From contig NZ_CP004353.1 in the NCBI RefSeq assembly GCF_000550805.1, positions 62,001 through 126,000 of the forward strand: a DNA stretch of 64,000 bases, read 5' to 3'. The stretch is from Corynebacterium vitaeruminis DSM 20294. Lineage in GTDB: Bacteria > Actinomycetota > Actinomycetes > Mycobacteriales > Mycobacteriaceae. Shown piece after piece: positions 33,175 through 41,031 of the stretch. The position numbers were made by a program, and so were the translations under genes. The number at the start of each line of letters is the position of its first letter. The stretch's first letter is position 1. Below the pieces are notes generated by a model. The model was not told the DNA's origin and searched no databases. It saw nothing but the letters and a program-made list of their open reading frames with translations.

Positions 33175-33579
33175 CTACTGCGGAAGCCGGCCCACGAAGC
33201 GCTCGCGGTTGACCACGCCGCGCTGGTGGGTGCCGGTGCTGATCACGGCGTACTCGTCGCGGGCGGTGATGCTGAAGGTGAGCGCGCGGCGCTCGATCGC
33301 CTCGAGGGTTACGTCGATGGTGACGGTGGAGCCCGGAACTGTCGGGGCTACGTGCGACACATTGACGTGGGTGCCGAGGGAGATCTCGTCCTCGTCGAGG
33401 TGCGGGCGGATCGCCTCCATGCAGGCGGCCTCGATGACGCCGACCATGTAGCCGGTGGCGAATACCTCGGGCATGGCGGTGAAGTCGGGGTTTTCGGGCA
33501 GGAGGTTCGGTACCGTGCGCTCAGGCGTGACCTGGTAGGTCATGGTGTGGGTCAGTCCTGGGGTAAGCGTGTCTTTCAT
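33175..33579 (-). CDS. FlK-like thioesterase family protein
   Basis: 134 residues with a hot-dog fold pattern. Val-Glu-x-Ala-Cys (Met-Val-Gly-Val-Ile-Glu-Ala-Ala-Cys-Met-Glu) and Gly-Thr-His-Val-Asn-Val-Ser-His follow the active-site order Thr/Glu/His of the fluoroacetyl-CoA thioesterase family, whose ordinary members hydrolyse small acyl-CoAs. It follows the TetR gene on the same strand with a 16-bp gap, so it is probably the target of that repressor. The true acyl-CoA is unknown. Confidence 0.8.
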   Translation of the reverse strand: MKDTLTPGLTHTMTYQVTPERTVPNLLPENPDFTAMPEVFATGYMVGVIEAACMEAIRPHLDEDEISLGTHVNVSHVAPTVPGSTVTIDVTLEAIERRALTFSITARDEYAVISTGTHQRGVVNRERFVGRLPQ

Positions 33580-33595
33580 TGTCGTGCTCCTTTAT

Positions 33596-34174
33596 CTAGG
33601 TGGTGGAGTGCGCGGCGATGATGCCTGCTGCGATGTCCCGGGCGCGGGCCATAGCCTTCTTGTCACCTAGGGTGATGACCTGGGCGTTGGCGCCGTCGAT
33701 AAGCAGGGAGAATTGCTCTCCCAGCCGCTCTGCTTCGGCGTCGGTGGCGGCGATGCCGTCGGCACGCGCCAGCTCGGCGAGGAATCCGCGGATCCACGCC
33801 TTGTACTCAGCGATCGGCACGCGCGCCGGGTGCTCGGGGTCGGGCAGCTCCGCGGCGGCGATGGTAAACGGGCACCCGCGGAAGCCGGGCCGGGTGTGGT
33901 TACGCGCGAACCGGTCGAACAGTGCCAGCACGCGGCTGTCGGTGTCCGCGGGGAGCTCGTCAATGAACTCCCGCAGTTCCTTTTGCCTTGTCGCTTTCCG
34001 ACGCTGAAGCACCGCAGCCGCAAGCTTGTCCTTGTTCCCGAACTGCGCGTAGAGCGTGGGCTTGGACACCCCGGACTCTGCGCTGACGCGGTCGACGCCG
34101 ACCGCGCCGATGCCCTCGGCATAAAACAGCCGGGTGGCCTCGGCGAGGATGAGTTCTCCGCTTGCTGAGTACAT
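33596..34174 (-). CDS. TetR family regulator of the thioesterase operon
   Basis: 192 residues with an N-terminal HTH (Val-Asp-Arg-Val-Ser-Ala-Glu-Ser-Gly-Val-Ser-Lys-Pro-Thr-Leu-Tyr-Ala-Gln-Phe-Gly) and a C-terminal domain of the type found in YxaF/LmrA-like repressors. A perfect inverted repeat sits 15 bp upstream of its start. It leads the operon with the thioesterase gene, suggesting derepression by an acyl or aromatic ligand. Confidence 0.9.
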   Translation of the reverse strand: MYSASGELILAEATRLFYAEGIGAVGVDRVSAESGVSKPTLYAQFGNKDKLAAAVLQRRKATRQKELREFIDELPADTDSRVLALFDRFARNHTRPGFRGCPFTIAAAELPDPEHPARVPIAEYKAWIRGFLAELARADGIAATDAEAERLGEQFSLLIDGANAQVITLGDKKAMARARDIAAGIIAAHSTT

Positions 34175-34188
34175 GCCGCAAGGTTAAC

Positions 34189-34202
34189 TTACAGGTCTGT
34201 AA
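34189..34202. promoter_or_regulatory. TetR operator
   Basis: TTACAG-GT-CTGTAA is a perfect inverted repeat 15 bp before the TetR start codon. It is a typical autoregulatory site. Confidence 0.65.
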
Positions 34203-34240
34203 ATCCGCAAGAGGTTGGGCGAAATACTTTCGGCGCGGTG

Positions 34241-34259
34241 CCGAAAGGCGTCGATAAGC
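34241..34259 (-). repeat. Dispersed word, intergenic copy
   Basis: CCGAAAGGCGTCGATAAGC lies directly before the 3' end of the RidA-like gene (stop at 34262). Confidence 0.6.
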
Positions 34260-34261
34260 GA

Positions 34262-34636
34262 CTACATGGCGACGACGGCGTCGATCTGCACGCGCGCGCC
34301 GAGGGGGAGGCCCGCGACCTGGAGCGTGGTGCGGGCGGGGAACGGCGCGTCGAAGAAGCGCGCGTAGACCTCGTTGATCGCCTCGAAGTCGGCGTAATCG
34401 GTGAGGTAGACGGTGGTGCGCACGACGTTGCCGAGACCGCGGCCGTGCTCGGCAAGCAGCGTCTTTAGGTTGCGGAGCATCTGTTCGCACTGCGCGCCGA
34501 CCGCACCACCCATGACGTGGCCGGTCACGGGGTCCTGGCCGATGATGCCCGCGGTAAACCCGAAGCCGCCTTCCATGACGAGGTGGGAAAACGGCGAGCT
34601 GGAGGCAAAGAGCTTGCGGCTGAAGTGGTGGCGCAT
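34262..34636 (-). CDS. RidA/YjgF-family protein
   Basis: From the ATG at 34636 the product has 124 residues, the family length. The characteristic segments Gly-Phe-Thr-Ala-Gly-Ile-Ile-Gly, Gln-x-Leu-Arg-Asn-Leu-Lys, Val-Val-Arg-Thr-Thr-Val-Tyr-Leu-Thr-Asp and Pro-Phe-Pro-Ala-Arg-Thr-Thr-Leu are present, including the arginine that binds the carboxylate. RidA-type proteins hydrolyse reactive enamines or imines, though this is a divergent subgroup. The upstream extension is unconvincing and was left out. Confidence 0.88.
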   Translation of the reverse strand: MRHHFSRKLFASSSPFSHLVMEGGFGFTAGIIGQDPVTGHVMGGAVGAQCEQMLRNLKTLLAEHGRGLGNVVRTTVYLTDYADFEAINEVYARFFDAPFPARTTLQVAGLPLGARVQIDAVVAM

Positions 34637-34664
34637 GGGGCCTAATTGTAGCGTCCGCAGATAG

Positions 34665-35627
34665 TTATGGCTGCAAAAGCACCTTGCCATTTGAACCGAA
34701 CGCCGTGGCCAGTTCGATGGCGCGCGCGAACTCGCCCAGCGGGAAGCTGGCCTGCACGTTCGTGCGGATTGCGTCCTCCCTGATGAGCCCGAAGGCGGTG
34801 GCGAAGGCGTCGTGAAGCGATTGCTTATCGACGCCATGCACCCAGCCGCGCAACCGAAACAGGTCCACGGTGATGTCGGGACGCTCCTCCCACAGCGTCG
34901 GATCCAGCGGCGCGCCGGACAGCAGGCCGTAGTGGACGAGCGCGCCGCCGGGTGAAAGTAGGCGACCCAACCGGGTCCCGAGATCCCCGCCCACGCAGTC
35001 GAACGCCACGTCCACGCTTCCCAAGGCGCGCTCCCAGTCGGGGTGGCAGGTGGGCAGGACTTGGTCGAAGAGGGAAGTGTCGAGGCGCCGTGCCGTGCGC
35101 ACGAGGCCGATCACCTCGATCCCGCGCGCCTTGAGCAGGTGCGCGATGATCGGCGCAATCGCCGAGCCCGCCGCGTCGACGACCGCGCGCTTCGTAGCGG
35201 GATTCGCGTGGGCCTCCACCATCCGGATCGCGGTGAGCGGGTTGATGTACGCCGTCGCCGCCTGCTCGTCGCTGAGGCCATCGGGCACGGGGATGAGCCA
35301 CTCGAGCGGGGTGACCTTTTGTTGCTGCCAGCCGCCCGCGAACCCCACCGGGAGCACCCGCCTGCCCAGCAGCGCCTGGTCGGCGGCCTCGTGGACCTTT
35401 TCGACCACGCCGACGCCCTCGAAACCCGGCACGAAGGGAAGGTCCGTGCGCGAGGCGTACGCCCCGGTGACCGGGATGAGGTCCGAGGGATTGATCGGGG
35501 AGGCGATCATGCGCACCCGCGCCTCGCCCGGACCAAGCTCGGGCGTGGGGAGATCCTCTAGCCGCAGGACCTCGGGCGGGGCGCCGAAGCGGCGGGCGAC
35601 GACTGCCTGGTGGTGAGGGTGCGGCAT
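34665..35627 (-). CDS. Zinc-independent MDR alcohol dehydrogenase / quinone reductase-like protein
   Basis: 320 residues of the medium-chain dehydrogenase superfamily. The N-terminal GroES-like half contains Ile-Asn-Pro-Ser-Asp-Leu and Val-Pro-Gly-Phe-Glu-Gly-Val-Gly, and the Rossmann half contains Ala-Ala-Gly-Ser-Ala-Ile-Ala near residue 152. No Cys/His zinc set is seen, which fits enoyl reductase (MECR) or NADPH:quinone reductase types. The RidA-like gene lies 28 bp downstream on the same strand, so the two may be co-transcribed. Confidence 0.85.
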   Translation of the reverse strand: MPHPHHQAVVARRFGAPPEVLRLEDLPTPELGPGEARVRMIASPINPSDLIPVTGAYASRTDLPFVPGFEGVGVVEKVHEAADQALLGRRVLPVGFAGGWQQQKVTPLEWLIPVPDGLSDEQAATAYINPLTAIRMVEAHANPATKRAVVDAAGSAIAPIIAHLLKARGIEVIGLVRTARRLDTSLFDQVLPTCHPDWERALGSVDVAFDCVGGDLGTRLGRLLSPGGALVHYGLLSGAPLDPTLWEERPDITVDLFRLRGWVHGVDKQSLHDAFATAFGLIREDAIRTNVQASFPLGEFARAIELATAFGSNGKVLLQP

Positions 35628-35702
35628 GGGGCTCCTAGTTCGCGGGTGGGGGTGTTAATGATGGTAGCGCCGCGGGAGACCACCCACCCCCCTGATCTGC
35701 AC

Positions 35703-36041
35703 CTACTCGTGCGAATCCTCGGGGTGATCCCACACCTTGGCATATTTCTCTTCGACAAGGGGCCAGATAACCTGAACCCCGTCTTCCACCGAACGGACAC
35801 CCTGCGCCATCTCGTCGGTGAGGAGGAAATCGTGGATGATGGTCCGACCCGACCGGTCCTGGCGGCCTAGGGGATCCTCGAACCGCAGTGCGGTAACCGA
35901 GGTGCCCACGTTGCAGAATTCCCGCTTCGTTTCTTGCCCGTCAAACGCCTGGAGGTATGCAGGGAGCGGGTCTGGAATTCCGCCATCTTCCAGAAACTTG
36001 AACCCCCAGTCGCGTCCGCGGGTTGCCCAAATGATGCTCAA
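35703..36041 (-). CDS. Small partner protein of the GTPase, unknown family
   Basis: 112 residues, overlapping the stop of the GTPase gene by 4 bp (ATGA), so it is translationally coupled to it. It starts Met-Ser-Ile-Ile-Trp-Ala-Thr-Arg-Gly-Arg-Asp-Trp-Gly-Phe and is rich in aromatic and acidic residues. No membrane segment or known motif is seen. Base composition is lower in GC than the flanking genes, like the GTPase, so the pair was probably acquired together. It may be an adaptor, regulator or effector of the GTPase. Confidence 0.7.
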   Translation of the reverse strand: MSIIWATRGRDWGFKFLEDGGIPDPLPAYLQAFDGQETKREFCNVGTSVTALRFEDPLGRQDRSGRTIIHDFLLTDEMAQGVRSVEDGVQVIWPLVEEKYAKVWDHPEDSHE

Positions 36042-37177
36042 AGTTGGCCCTCTGCAAAAACGTGTTCACTTTCGGCAACCTTGAGTTTGGTCATGAAATC
36101 TGCCATCAGCGCAACATAGAATTCATGTTCTTCGAGAGCTTCGCTCTTCAACTCTAAGAGGTCGTCTAGAGCCATTTCGGCGATTGTAGGAATGAGAGCA
36201 ACGGCTCCATTTATTATTTTCTGATTCTTGTGAAGCGGTAGCTTCTTCACCAGCTTAGGCAGTTTCTGTTGCATGAACGGCATCACGAGCTGTGCAAATT
36301 TCTTACTGAGCAGCCGCATGGGGAGTAGTTTCAACTTGTTCCATTTTAAGAATCGCTCAACGGGCAATAGGGTCGCGAGAGGCAGAAGAATATCGATTCC
36401 CTTTTGATTTCGTGGATCGATCTTCCCAGATGCGAATTTGGCAGAGGACAAGAGCACATAGTCGTCGATGGAGAGGGCGTCATCGCTGACTATGAAGCTA
36501 CTTAGGACTTCCCGCAGTTCGTTTAGTTCCGCTGCTGATTTTTGAATGACAAGATCTTGGAAGTCGCCAACCGTCATCTCTGGGAGCAGATCTGCTTTTG
36601 TGAGCGCGATTATCCACAAACGAGGGAACTGTTCTAGCTTTTTCCCGTCATCGAGGATCCGATCTTTCATATTCGAAAGTGAGTTTCGAAAGTGGTTGAA
36701 AACCGCATTCAAATATTCTTCTTCTCCGGGGAATTCTTTCAATCGTGCCGCGTCGATTAAGAACAAGGCGACGTCAGCGCCCAAAAGGCTCTTGAAGGTT
36801 TTGATTCTTTCTTTCTCTTCAGATTCTCCCAATGAATCTTTTCCAAACCATTCGCCAGGGTAATCGTGCCATGTAAGTTCTAGGGTTCTAGTAGGTCTTT
36901 TCCCTCCAAGAGATTTGTCGGTTGGTGTGATAGCGAATACGTGTTGAGTGGACTTAAAGGCGGTCGGAAGAGGAACTTTGTTCTCCCTGACCATCTGCAG
37001 ATAGTTTTGTCGTAGCACAATGCCGAGGTCTTGATCGGCTGCTTGGAAGCTAAAAATCTCTTGTTTTTCTCGTGCTGCATCCACCAATGAGCCATAAAGG
37101 GAAGAAAGCAGAACCGTCTTGCCGCTTCCAGACTCACCAAATACTGCGATCTGCTGCTCAAATGATTTGTTGGCCAT
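36038..37177 (-). CDS. TRAFAC-type GTPase, double-GTPase-like
   Basis: 379 residues with all G motifs visible: G1 Gly-Glu-Ser-Gly-Ser-Gly-Lys-Thr (14-21), G3 Asp-Tyr-Pro-Gly in Thr-Trp-His-Asp-Tyr-Pro-Gly-Glu-Trp-Phe (about 98-107), G4 Thr-Lys-Ala-Asp and G5 Ser-Ser-Ala-Lys. After the G domain is a basic helical segment (Leu-Pro-Lys-Leu-Val-Lys-Lys-Leu-Pro) and an acidic C-terminal helix. This resembles the DO-GTPase-type proteins found in predicted conflict systems, an assignment from motifs only. The gene is clearly poorer in GC than its neighbours. Its only partner is the small protein coupled to its 3' end. Confidence 0.8.
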   Translation of the reverse strand: MANKSFEQQIAVFGESGSGKTVLLSSLYGSLVDAAREKQEIFSFQAADQDLGIVLRQNYLQMVRENKVPLPTAFKSTQHVFAITPTDKSLGGKRPTRTLELTWHDYPGEWFGKDSLGESEEKERIKTFKSLLGADVALFLIDAARLKEFPGEEEYLNAVFNHFRNSLSNMKDRILDDGKKLEQFPRLWIIALTKADLLPEMTVGDFQDLVIQKSAAELNELREVLSSFIVSDDALSIDDYVLLSSAKFASGKIDPRNQKGIDILLPLATLLPVERFLKWNKLKLLPMRLLSKKFAQLVMPFMQQKLPKLVKKLPLHKNQKIINGAVALIPTIAEMALDDLLELKSEALEEHEFYVALMADFMTKLKVAESEHVFAEGQL

Positions 37178-37273
37178 AGGCTCAAATTAATACGCAAGCG
37201 CGACACCCACCCTTTGAATTGATGAGATCTTCGACTATTGGCTGAGGACTGTTTTCGAGCGTGTGAGTTGAAA

Positions 37274-37291
37274 CCGTAGGCGTCGACAAGC
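37274..37291 (-). repeat. Dispersed word, intergenic copy
   Basis: CCGTAGGCGTCGACAAGC, complete form, in the divergent gap between the GTPase pair and the lipoprotein gene. Confidence 0.65.
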
Positions 37292-37416
37292 AAGTGCGGA
37301 ACCACGCTGCTTCGCAACGGGTCTAGAGGGGCATGGGGTTTGTGGGGTTGGCTAGGCTGGGGGCATACCGTGTGCCGGTTCGCCGGCCTGTCAACCACGC
37401 GCAAAAGGGTGATTGG

Positions 37417-38778
37417 GTGCGTTTAGCCAGCTCATTGGCTGTTATTTTGTCCGTTCTGTCCGTCCTCATGGTGTCGGGGTGCTCGAGCCAGACGTCGTCG
37501 AACGTGGCGGCGGTGGCGTTTCGCGGGGCGGCGAACACGGTCATGGCGCAGCCGTGGCAGGACTACTTCCCCGACGGCGGGAAGGCGGTCGTGGCCTCGC
37601 AGGAGCGCGTGTGGGAGGGCGCGCAGAAGGCGGTCAAGGAGGGGCTTCCGCTGTTCGTGGGCGAGGCGCCGGGCGCCTTTGGTGACGTCGAAAAGCTTTC
37701 TGGCGAGGCCAAGGAGGATGCCCCGGACGACCTCGTTGCGGCGATCGCGGCGCTCGACCCGGCGGCGCCGGACAGCGACGGGCCGGTGGTGCTGGCGACG
37801 GCCGCGAGCGACCCGACGCAGGTGGCCACCGCGCGAGCCGCGGGCGCGCAGATCGAGGAGCTGCCCGTGGGGGACCCGCGCGCAAGCAGTGCCCTGACCA
37901 GCGGAAAGCAGGTCGTGGGGCTGGGAAGTGACTTCGGCACGAGCGAGCGTTTCGCCGACCTCGTGCAGCTGGGCAGCTACGGGCAGGTTCCCGGCGGCGG
38001 CGAGCTCCTGTTCCCCGGCAGGCGGATGGTCGCGCTCTACGGGCACCCGTCGGGGGCGGCGCTCGGCGCGCTGGGGGAGCAGCCGCCAGCCGAGTCGGTC
38101 GAGCGGGTAAAAGAGCTGGCGGCGCAGTACCAGCCGATGGAGTCGCAGCCGGTCGTGCCCGCCTTCGAGGTGATCGCGACGGTGGCGTCAAGCGATCCGG
38201 GACCCGACGGGAATTACTCGACCGAGTCGGACGTGGAGGAGCTGCGGCCCTACGTGGAGGCGATCACCCAGGCGGGCGGCTACGCGGTGCTCGACCTGCA
38301 GCCCGGGCGCGCGAGCTTCTTGGAGCAGGCGCAGCTGTACCAGGACCTCCTGAGGCTGCCGGGCGTGGGGCTGGCGCTCGACCCCGAGTGGCAGATCGGC
38401 CCCGACGAGGCGCCGATGCAACGGGTCGGCAATACCACGGCGGCGCAGGTCAACGAGGTTGCCGACTGGCTTTCCGGGTTCGTGCGCGAGAATCGCCTGC
38501 CGCAGAAGGTGCTCATGCTCCACCAGTTCCAGACGCAAATGATCCAAGACCGCGAGGCGATCAACACCGCGCACCCGGAGCTCGCGTTCGTCTTGCACGC
38601 CGACGGCCACGGCACGGCCGAGGACAAGTTCTACACGTGGGCCAAGATGCGCGAGGGGCTCTCGCCGGACTACGCGATGGGGTGGAAGAACTTCATCGAC
38701 GAGGACACTCCGATGTTCACCCCGGAGCAGACCTACGACAGCGTTGATCCGCGGCCGTCCTTCGTGTCCTACCAGTAG
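37417..38778 (+). CDS. Lipoprotein with TIM-barrel-like domain, function unknown
   Basis: The GTG at 37417 follows AAAAGGG and gives a clean lipoprotein signal (hydrophobic core, then Val-Ser-Gly-Cys near residue 24), so I prefer it to the ORF start at 37333. The 453-residue protein has an N-terminal Ala-rich domain and a C-terminal domain with Val-Leu-Asp-Leu-Gln-Pro-Gly-Arg, Leu-Ala-Leu-Asp-Pro-Glu-Trp and Met-Leu-His-Gln-Phe-Gln. The spacing of acidic residues at strand ends suggests a glycosidase-like barrel. This type is conserved in actinobacteria without an assigned activity. Confidence 0.75.
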   Translation: MRLASSLAVILSVLSVLMVSGCSSQTSSNVAAVAFRGAANTVMAQPWQDYFPDGGKAVVASQERVWEGAQKAVKEGLPLFVGEAPGAFGDVEKLSGEAKEDAPDDLVAAIAALDPAAPDSDGPVVLATAASDPTQVATARAAGAQIEELPVGDPRASSALTSGKQVVGLGSDFGTSERFADLVQLGSYGQVPGGGELLFPGRRMVALYGHPSGAALGALGEQPPAESVERVKELAAQYQPMESQPVVPAFEVIATVASSDPGPDGNYSTESDVEELRPYVEAITQAGGYAVLDLQPGRASFLEQAQLYQDLLRLPGVGLALDPEWQIGPDEAPMQRVGNTTAAQVNEVADWLSGFVRENRLPQKVLMLHQFQTQMIQDREAINTAHPELAFVLHADGHGTAEDKFYTWAKMREGLSPDYAMGWKNFIDEDTPMFTPEQTYDSVDPRPSFVSYQ

Positions 38779-38858
38779 CTATGTGGTTGCGGGCTAGTGA
38801 CGCTTGTTAGTGCAACTCGTTAGTGCATCTCGCTTGTGCGGTCCGCTAGTGCAGTCCG

Positions 38859-39353
38859 CTAGTGCAGCCCTTGGCAGACCCACCCCTGGGGCAGCACGTG
38901 GGTGTCGAGGATGGACTCGATGATGGCGGCAGCGCCCGCGGGAACGGTGGCGTCGGCCTGGGAGTAGAGGATCTGCTCCTCTTTCTCGTTGTGGTCCTTG
39001 AGCAACCCCGCGACCTGCTGGCACAGTGTGGGCAGCTCGTCGTGGCTGGGTGCGGCGATGGCCTGATCGATGCGGTCGAGCAGCGGCCACATCTGGGCGT
39101 GCTCGCGGATCATGACCATGACCGGCATCATCATGCCCGCTTCCCGAAGCGGCGGGAAGAGATGCTCTTCCTCCATGTAGATATGGCTGCGCAGATCGTG
39201 GACGGCGCTCGAGAGGTTGTCGAGTGCTTCGGGGAACGTCTCGCCGCGGGCGACGGCGTGGAAGGGCGCGTCGATGGCGGCGTGGTCGTCGGTTAGCTGT
39301 GCGGCGAGCGAGTCCGCGGGGTACTGGGGGTTCATGACCTCGAGCATAGGCAC
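38859..39353 (-). CDS. Hemerythrin-domain protein
   Basis: 164 residues. The di-iron four-helix pattern is visible: Asp-Asp-His-Ala-Ala-Ile-Asp near 28, His-Ile-Tyr-Met-Glu-Glu-Glu-His-Leu-Phe-Pro near 67, Ile-Arg-Glu-His-Ala-Gln-Met near 93, and Lys-Asp-His-Asn-Glu-Lys-Glu-Glu-Gln-Ile-Leu-Tyr near 130. The last motif is typical of the RIC/ScdA-like C-terminal domain, which is linked to iron-sulfur repair or NO response. Here it stands alone without the N-terminal ScdA domain. Confidence 0.88.
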   Translation of the reverse strand: MPMLEVMNPQYPADSLAAQLTDDHAAIDAPFHAVARGETFPEALDNLSSAVHDLRSHIYMEEEHLFPPLREAGMMMPVMVMIREHAQMWPLLDRIDQAIAAPSHDELPTLCQQVAGLLKDHNEKEEQILYSQADATVPAGAAAIIESILDTHVLPQGWVCQGLH

Positions 39354-39402
39354 ACCCCGCGCGGGGGCGGGGTGTGCGTGGGGCGACAGGTGCGTGCGGT
39401 GT

Positions 39403-40746
39403 CTAGGCGAGTGCGGCGGCGGGCGTGCGCTCGAGGGTCTCGGCGTGCTCGCCCTCGTTCCAGACGTTCTCGTCCCAGATGCCAGCGCGCTTTGCGACGA
39501 CCAGGGCCGACAGCGACTGTCCGGTGACGTTGACCGCGGTGCGGCCCATGTCGACGATCGGCTCGATCGCCAGCAGCAGGCCGACGCCGGCCAGGGGCAG
39601 GCCCAGGGTGGACAGGGTCAGGGTGAGCATGACCGTCGCGCCGGTGGTGCCCGCGGTGGCAGCGGAACCGATGACGGAGACGAAGATGATGAGCAGGTAG
39701 TGCGTGAGGCTTAGGTGCACGCCGTAGAACTGGGCCACGAAGATGGCGGCGACGGCGGGGTAGACGGCGGCGCAGCCGTCCATCTTGGTCGTCGAGCCCA
39801 GCGGGATCGCGAAGGAAGCGTATTCGCGCGGCACGCCCATCGACTCGGTGACGCGCTCGTTGACTGGCATGACGCCGATGGAAGAGCGGGTGACGAAGCC
39901 GAGGGAGGTCACCGGCCATACGCGCTTGTAGAACCCGGCGACCGGAATCTTGTGCGCGAGCAGCACGACGGGGTAGATGACGCCGAGGACGATGGCGAGC
40001 CCCACGTAGATGGCGAGTACGAACTTGCCCAGGCTGCCGAGCGCTTCCCAGCCGTAGGTGGACACGGCCTTGCCGATGAGTGCGGCGGTGCCGATCGGGG
40101 CGAGCCTAATGATCCACCACAGGATCACCTGGACGATCTTCAAAAGGGACTCGGCGAAGGTAATGAACGGCTCGGCCGCCTTGCCGCTCTTAACAGCCGC
40201 GATGCCGAAGGCGAAGGAGATGACCAGCAGCTGCAGGACATTGAAGCCGAGCGAGATGTCGCCGGAGCGCGAGGTGCTGGCAGACAGCCCGAGGAAGTTC
40301 GAAGGCACGATGGAGTCGATAAATCCCAGCCAAGAGCCGGTCGTCGTGGGCTCGGCGGCGCTGGAGGGGTCGATGCTGGTGTTCTCGCCGGGACGCAGGA
40401 CGAGGCCCACGACGATGCCGGTGACCACGGAGAAGAACGCGGTGATCGCAAACCATGCGATCGTGCTCACGGCGAGGCGGGCGGCGTTGGCCACCTTGCG
40501 GAGGTTCGCCACGGAAGTAATAACGGCGGTGAGGATCAGCGGCGGGATCATCACCTTGAGCAGCTGGACGTAGGTCGAGCCCACCCAGGTGAGCACGTTG
40601 GTCAGCCAGCTGGTCTGGTCGCCAAGCCCCGCGTCGAGGCTTCGGGCGATGAGCCCTAGGATGAGCCCGACGATAAGGCCCGTAATGACCTGGGCGCCGA
40701 AGCCGGTCAGCCAGCCGGGCAGCCGGGACTTTGTGGGTGCGGACAT
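39403..40746 (-). CDS. DAACS-family dicarboxylate/amino acid:cation symporter
   Basis: AAAGGAG fixes the start at 40746 (447 residues). The transport core is typical: Leu-Lys-Val-Met-Ile-Pro-Pro-Leu-Ile-Leu, a Ser-rich loop (Val-Thr-Arg-Ser-Ser-Ile-Gly) and Gly-Ser-Thr-Thr-Lys-Met-Asp-Gly-Cys-Ala in HP1-TM7. Members import glutamate, dicarboxylates or cystine. The promoter gap contains an McbR-type sequence, TAGAC-like half-sites and no dicarboxylate genes, so a cysteine/cystine or related sulfur substrate is attractive, but this is inference. Confidence 0.88.
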   Translation of the reverse strand: MSAPTKSRLPGWLTGFGAQVITGLIVGLILGLIARSLDAGLGDQTSWLTNVLTWVGSTYVQLLKVMIPPLILTAVITSVANLRKVANAARLAVSTIAWFAITAFFSVVTGIVVGLVLRPGENTSIDPSSAAEPTTTGSWLGFIDSIVPSNFLGLSASTSRSGDISLGFNVLQLLVISFAFGIAAVKSGKAAEPFITFAESLLKIVQVILWWIIRLAPIGTAALIGKAVSTYGWEALGSLGKFVLAIYVGLAIVLGVIYPVVLLAHKIPVAGFYKRVWPVTSLGFVTRSSIGVMPVNERVTESMGVPREYASFAIPLGSTTKMDGCAAVYPAVAAIFVAQFYGVHLSLTHYLLIIFVSVIGSAATAGTTGATVMLTLTLSTLGLPLAGVGLLLAIEPIVDMGRTAVNVTGQSLSALVVAKRAGIWDENVWNEGEHAETLERTPAAALA

Positions 40747-40776
40747 GCAAGCTCCTTTAGTTGATGTTTCCAAAAA

Positions 40777-40903
40777 TAGACAGATCGTTTCATTCCTGAA
40801 TCCTTTCAGAAATGTGGTCTGTCCAAGCAACATTCACATTAAACACCCAGATAGTACGAGAATTCAAGTACTACGGTCTATTAAGTACAGACAGAATGGT
40901 CTA
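40777..40903. promoter_or_regulatory. McbR-like sites upstream of the DAACS gene
   Basis: CAGAC-AGAATG-GTCTA (40888-40903) matches the McbR consensus TAGAC-N6-GTCTA at 9 of 10 bases. GTCTATT lies at 40876 and a TAGAC half-site at 40777-40781. The rest of this 285-bp gap holds two dispersed-word copies. Confidence 0.5.
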
Positions 40904-40926
40904 TAGAATCCATCCGCTTTGCCTTG

Positions 40927-41022
40927 GCTTGCCGACGCCTACGGCACCGAACCCCTACTTTCCACCCGGAAGCCGCGTACCCTGCGTGGGGTGCGAAGTC
41001 CGAGGGGTGGGCGTCGACAAGC
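40927..41022. repeat. Dispersed word, inverted pair
   Basis: GCTTGCCGACGCCTACGG (40927-40944) faces GGTGGGCGTCGACAAGC (41006-41022). The pair brackets a 61-bp segment just beyond the 3' end of the lipase gene (41032). Confidence 0.65.
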
Positions 41023-41031
41023 AAAAAGCAC

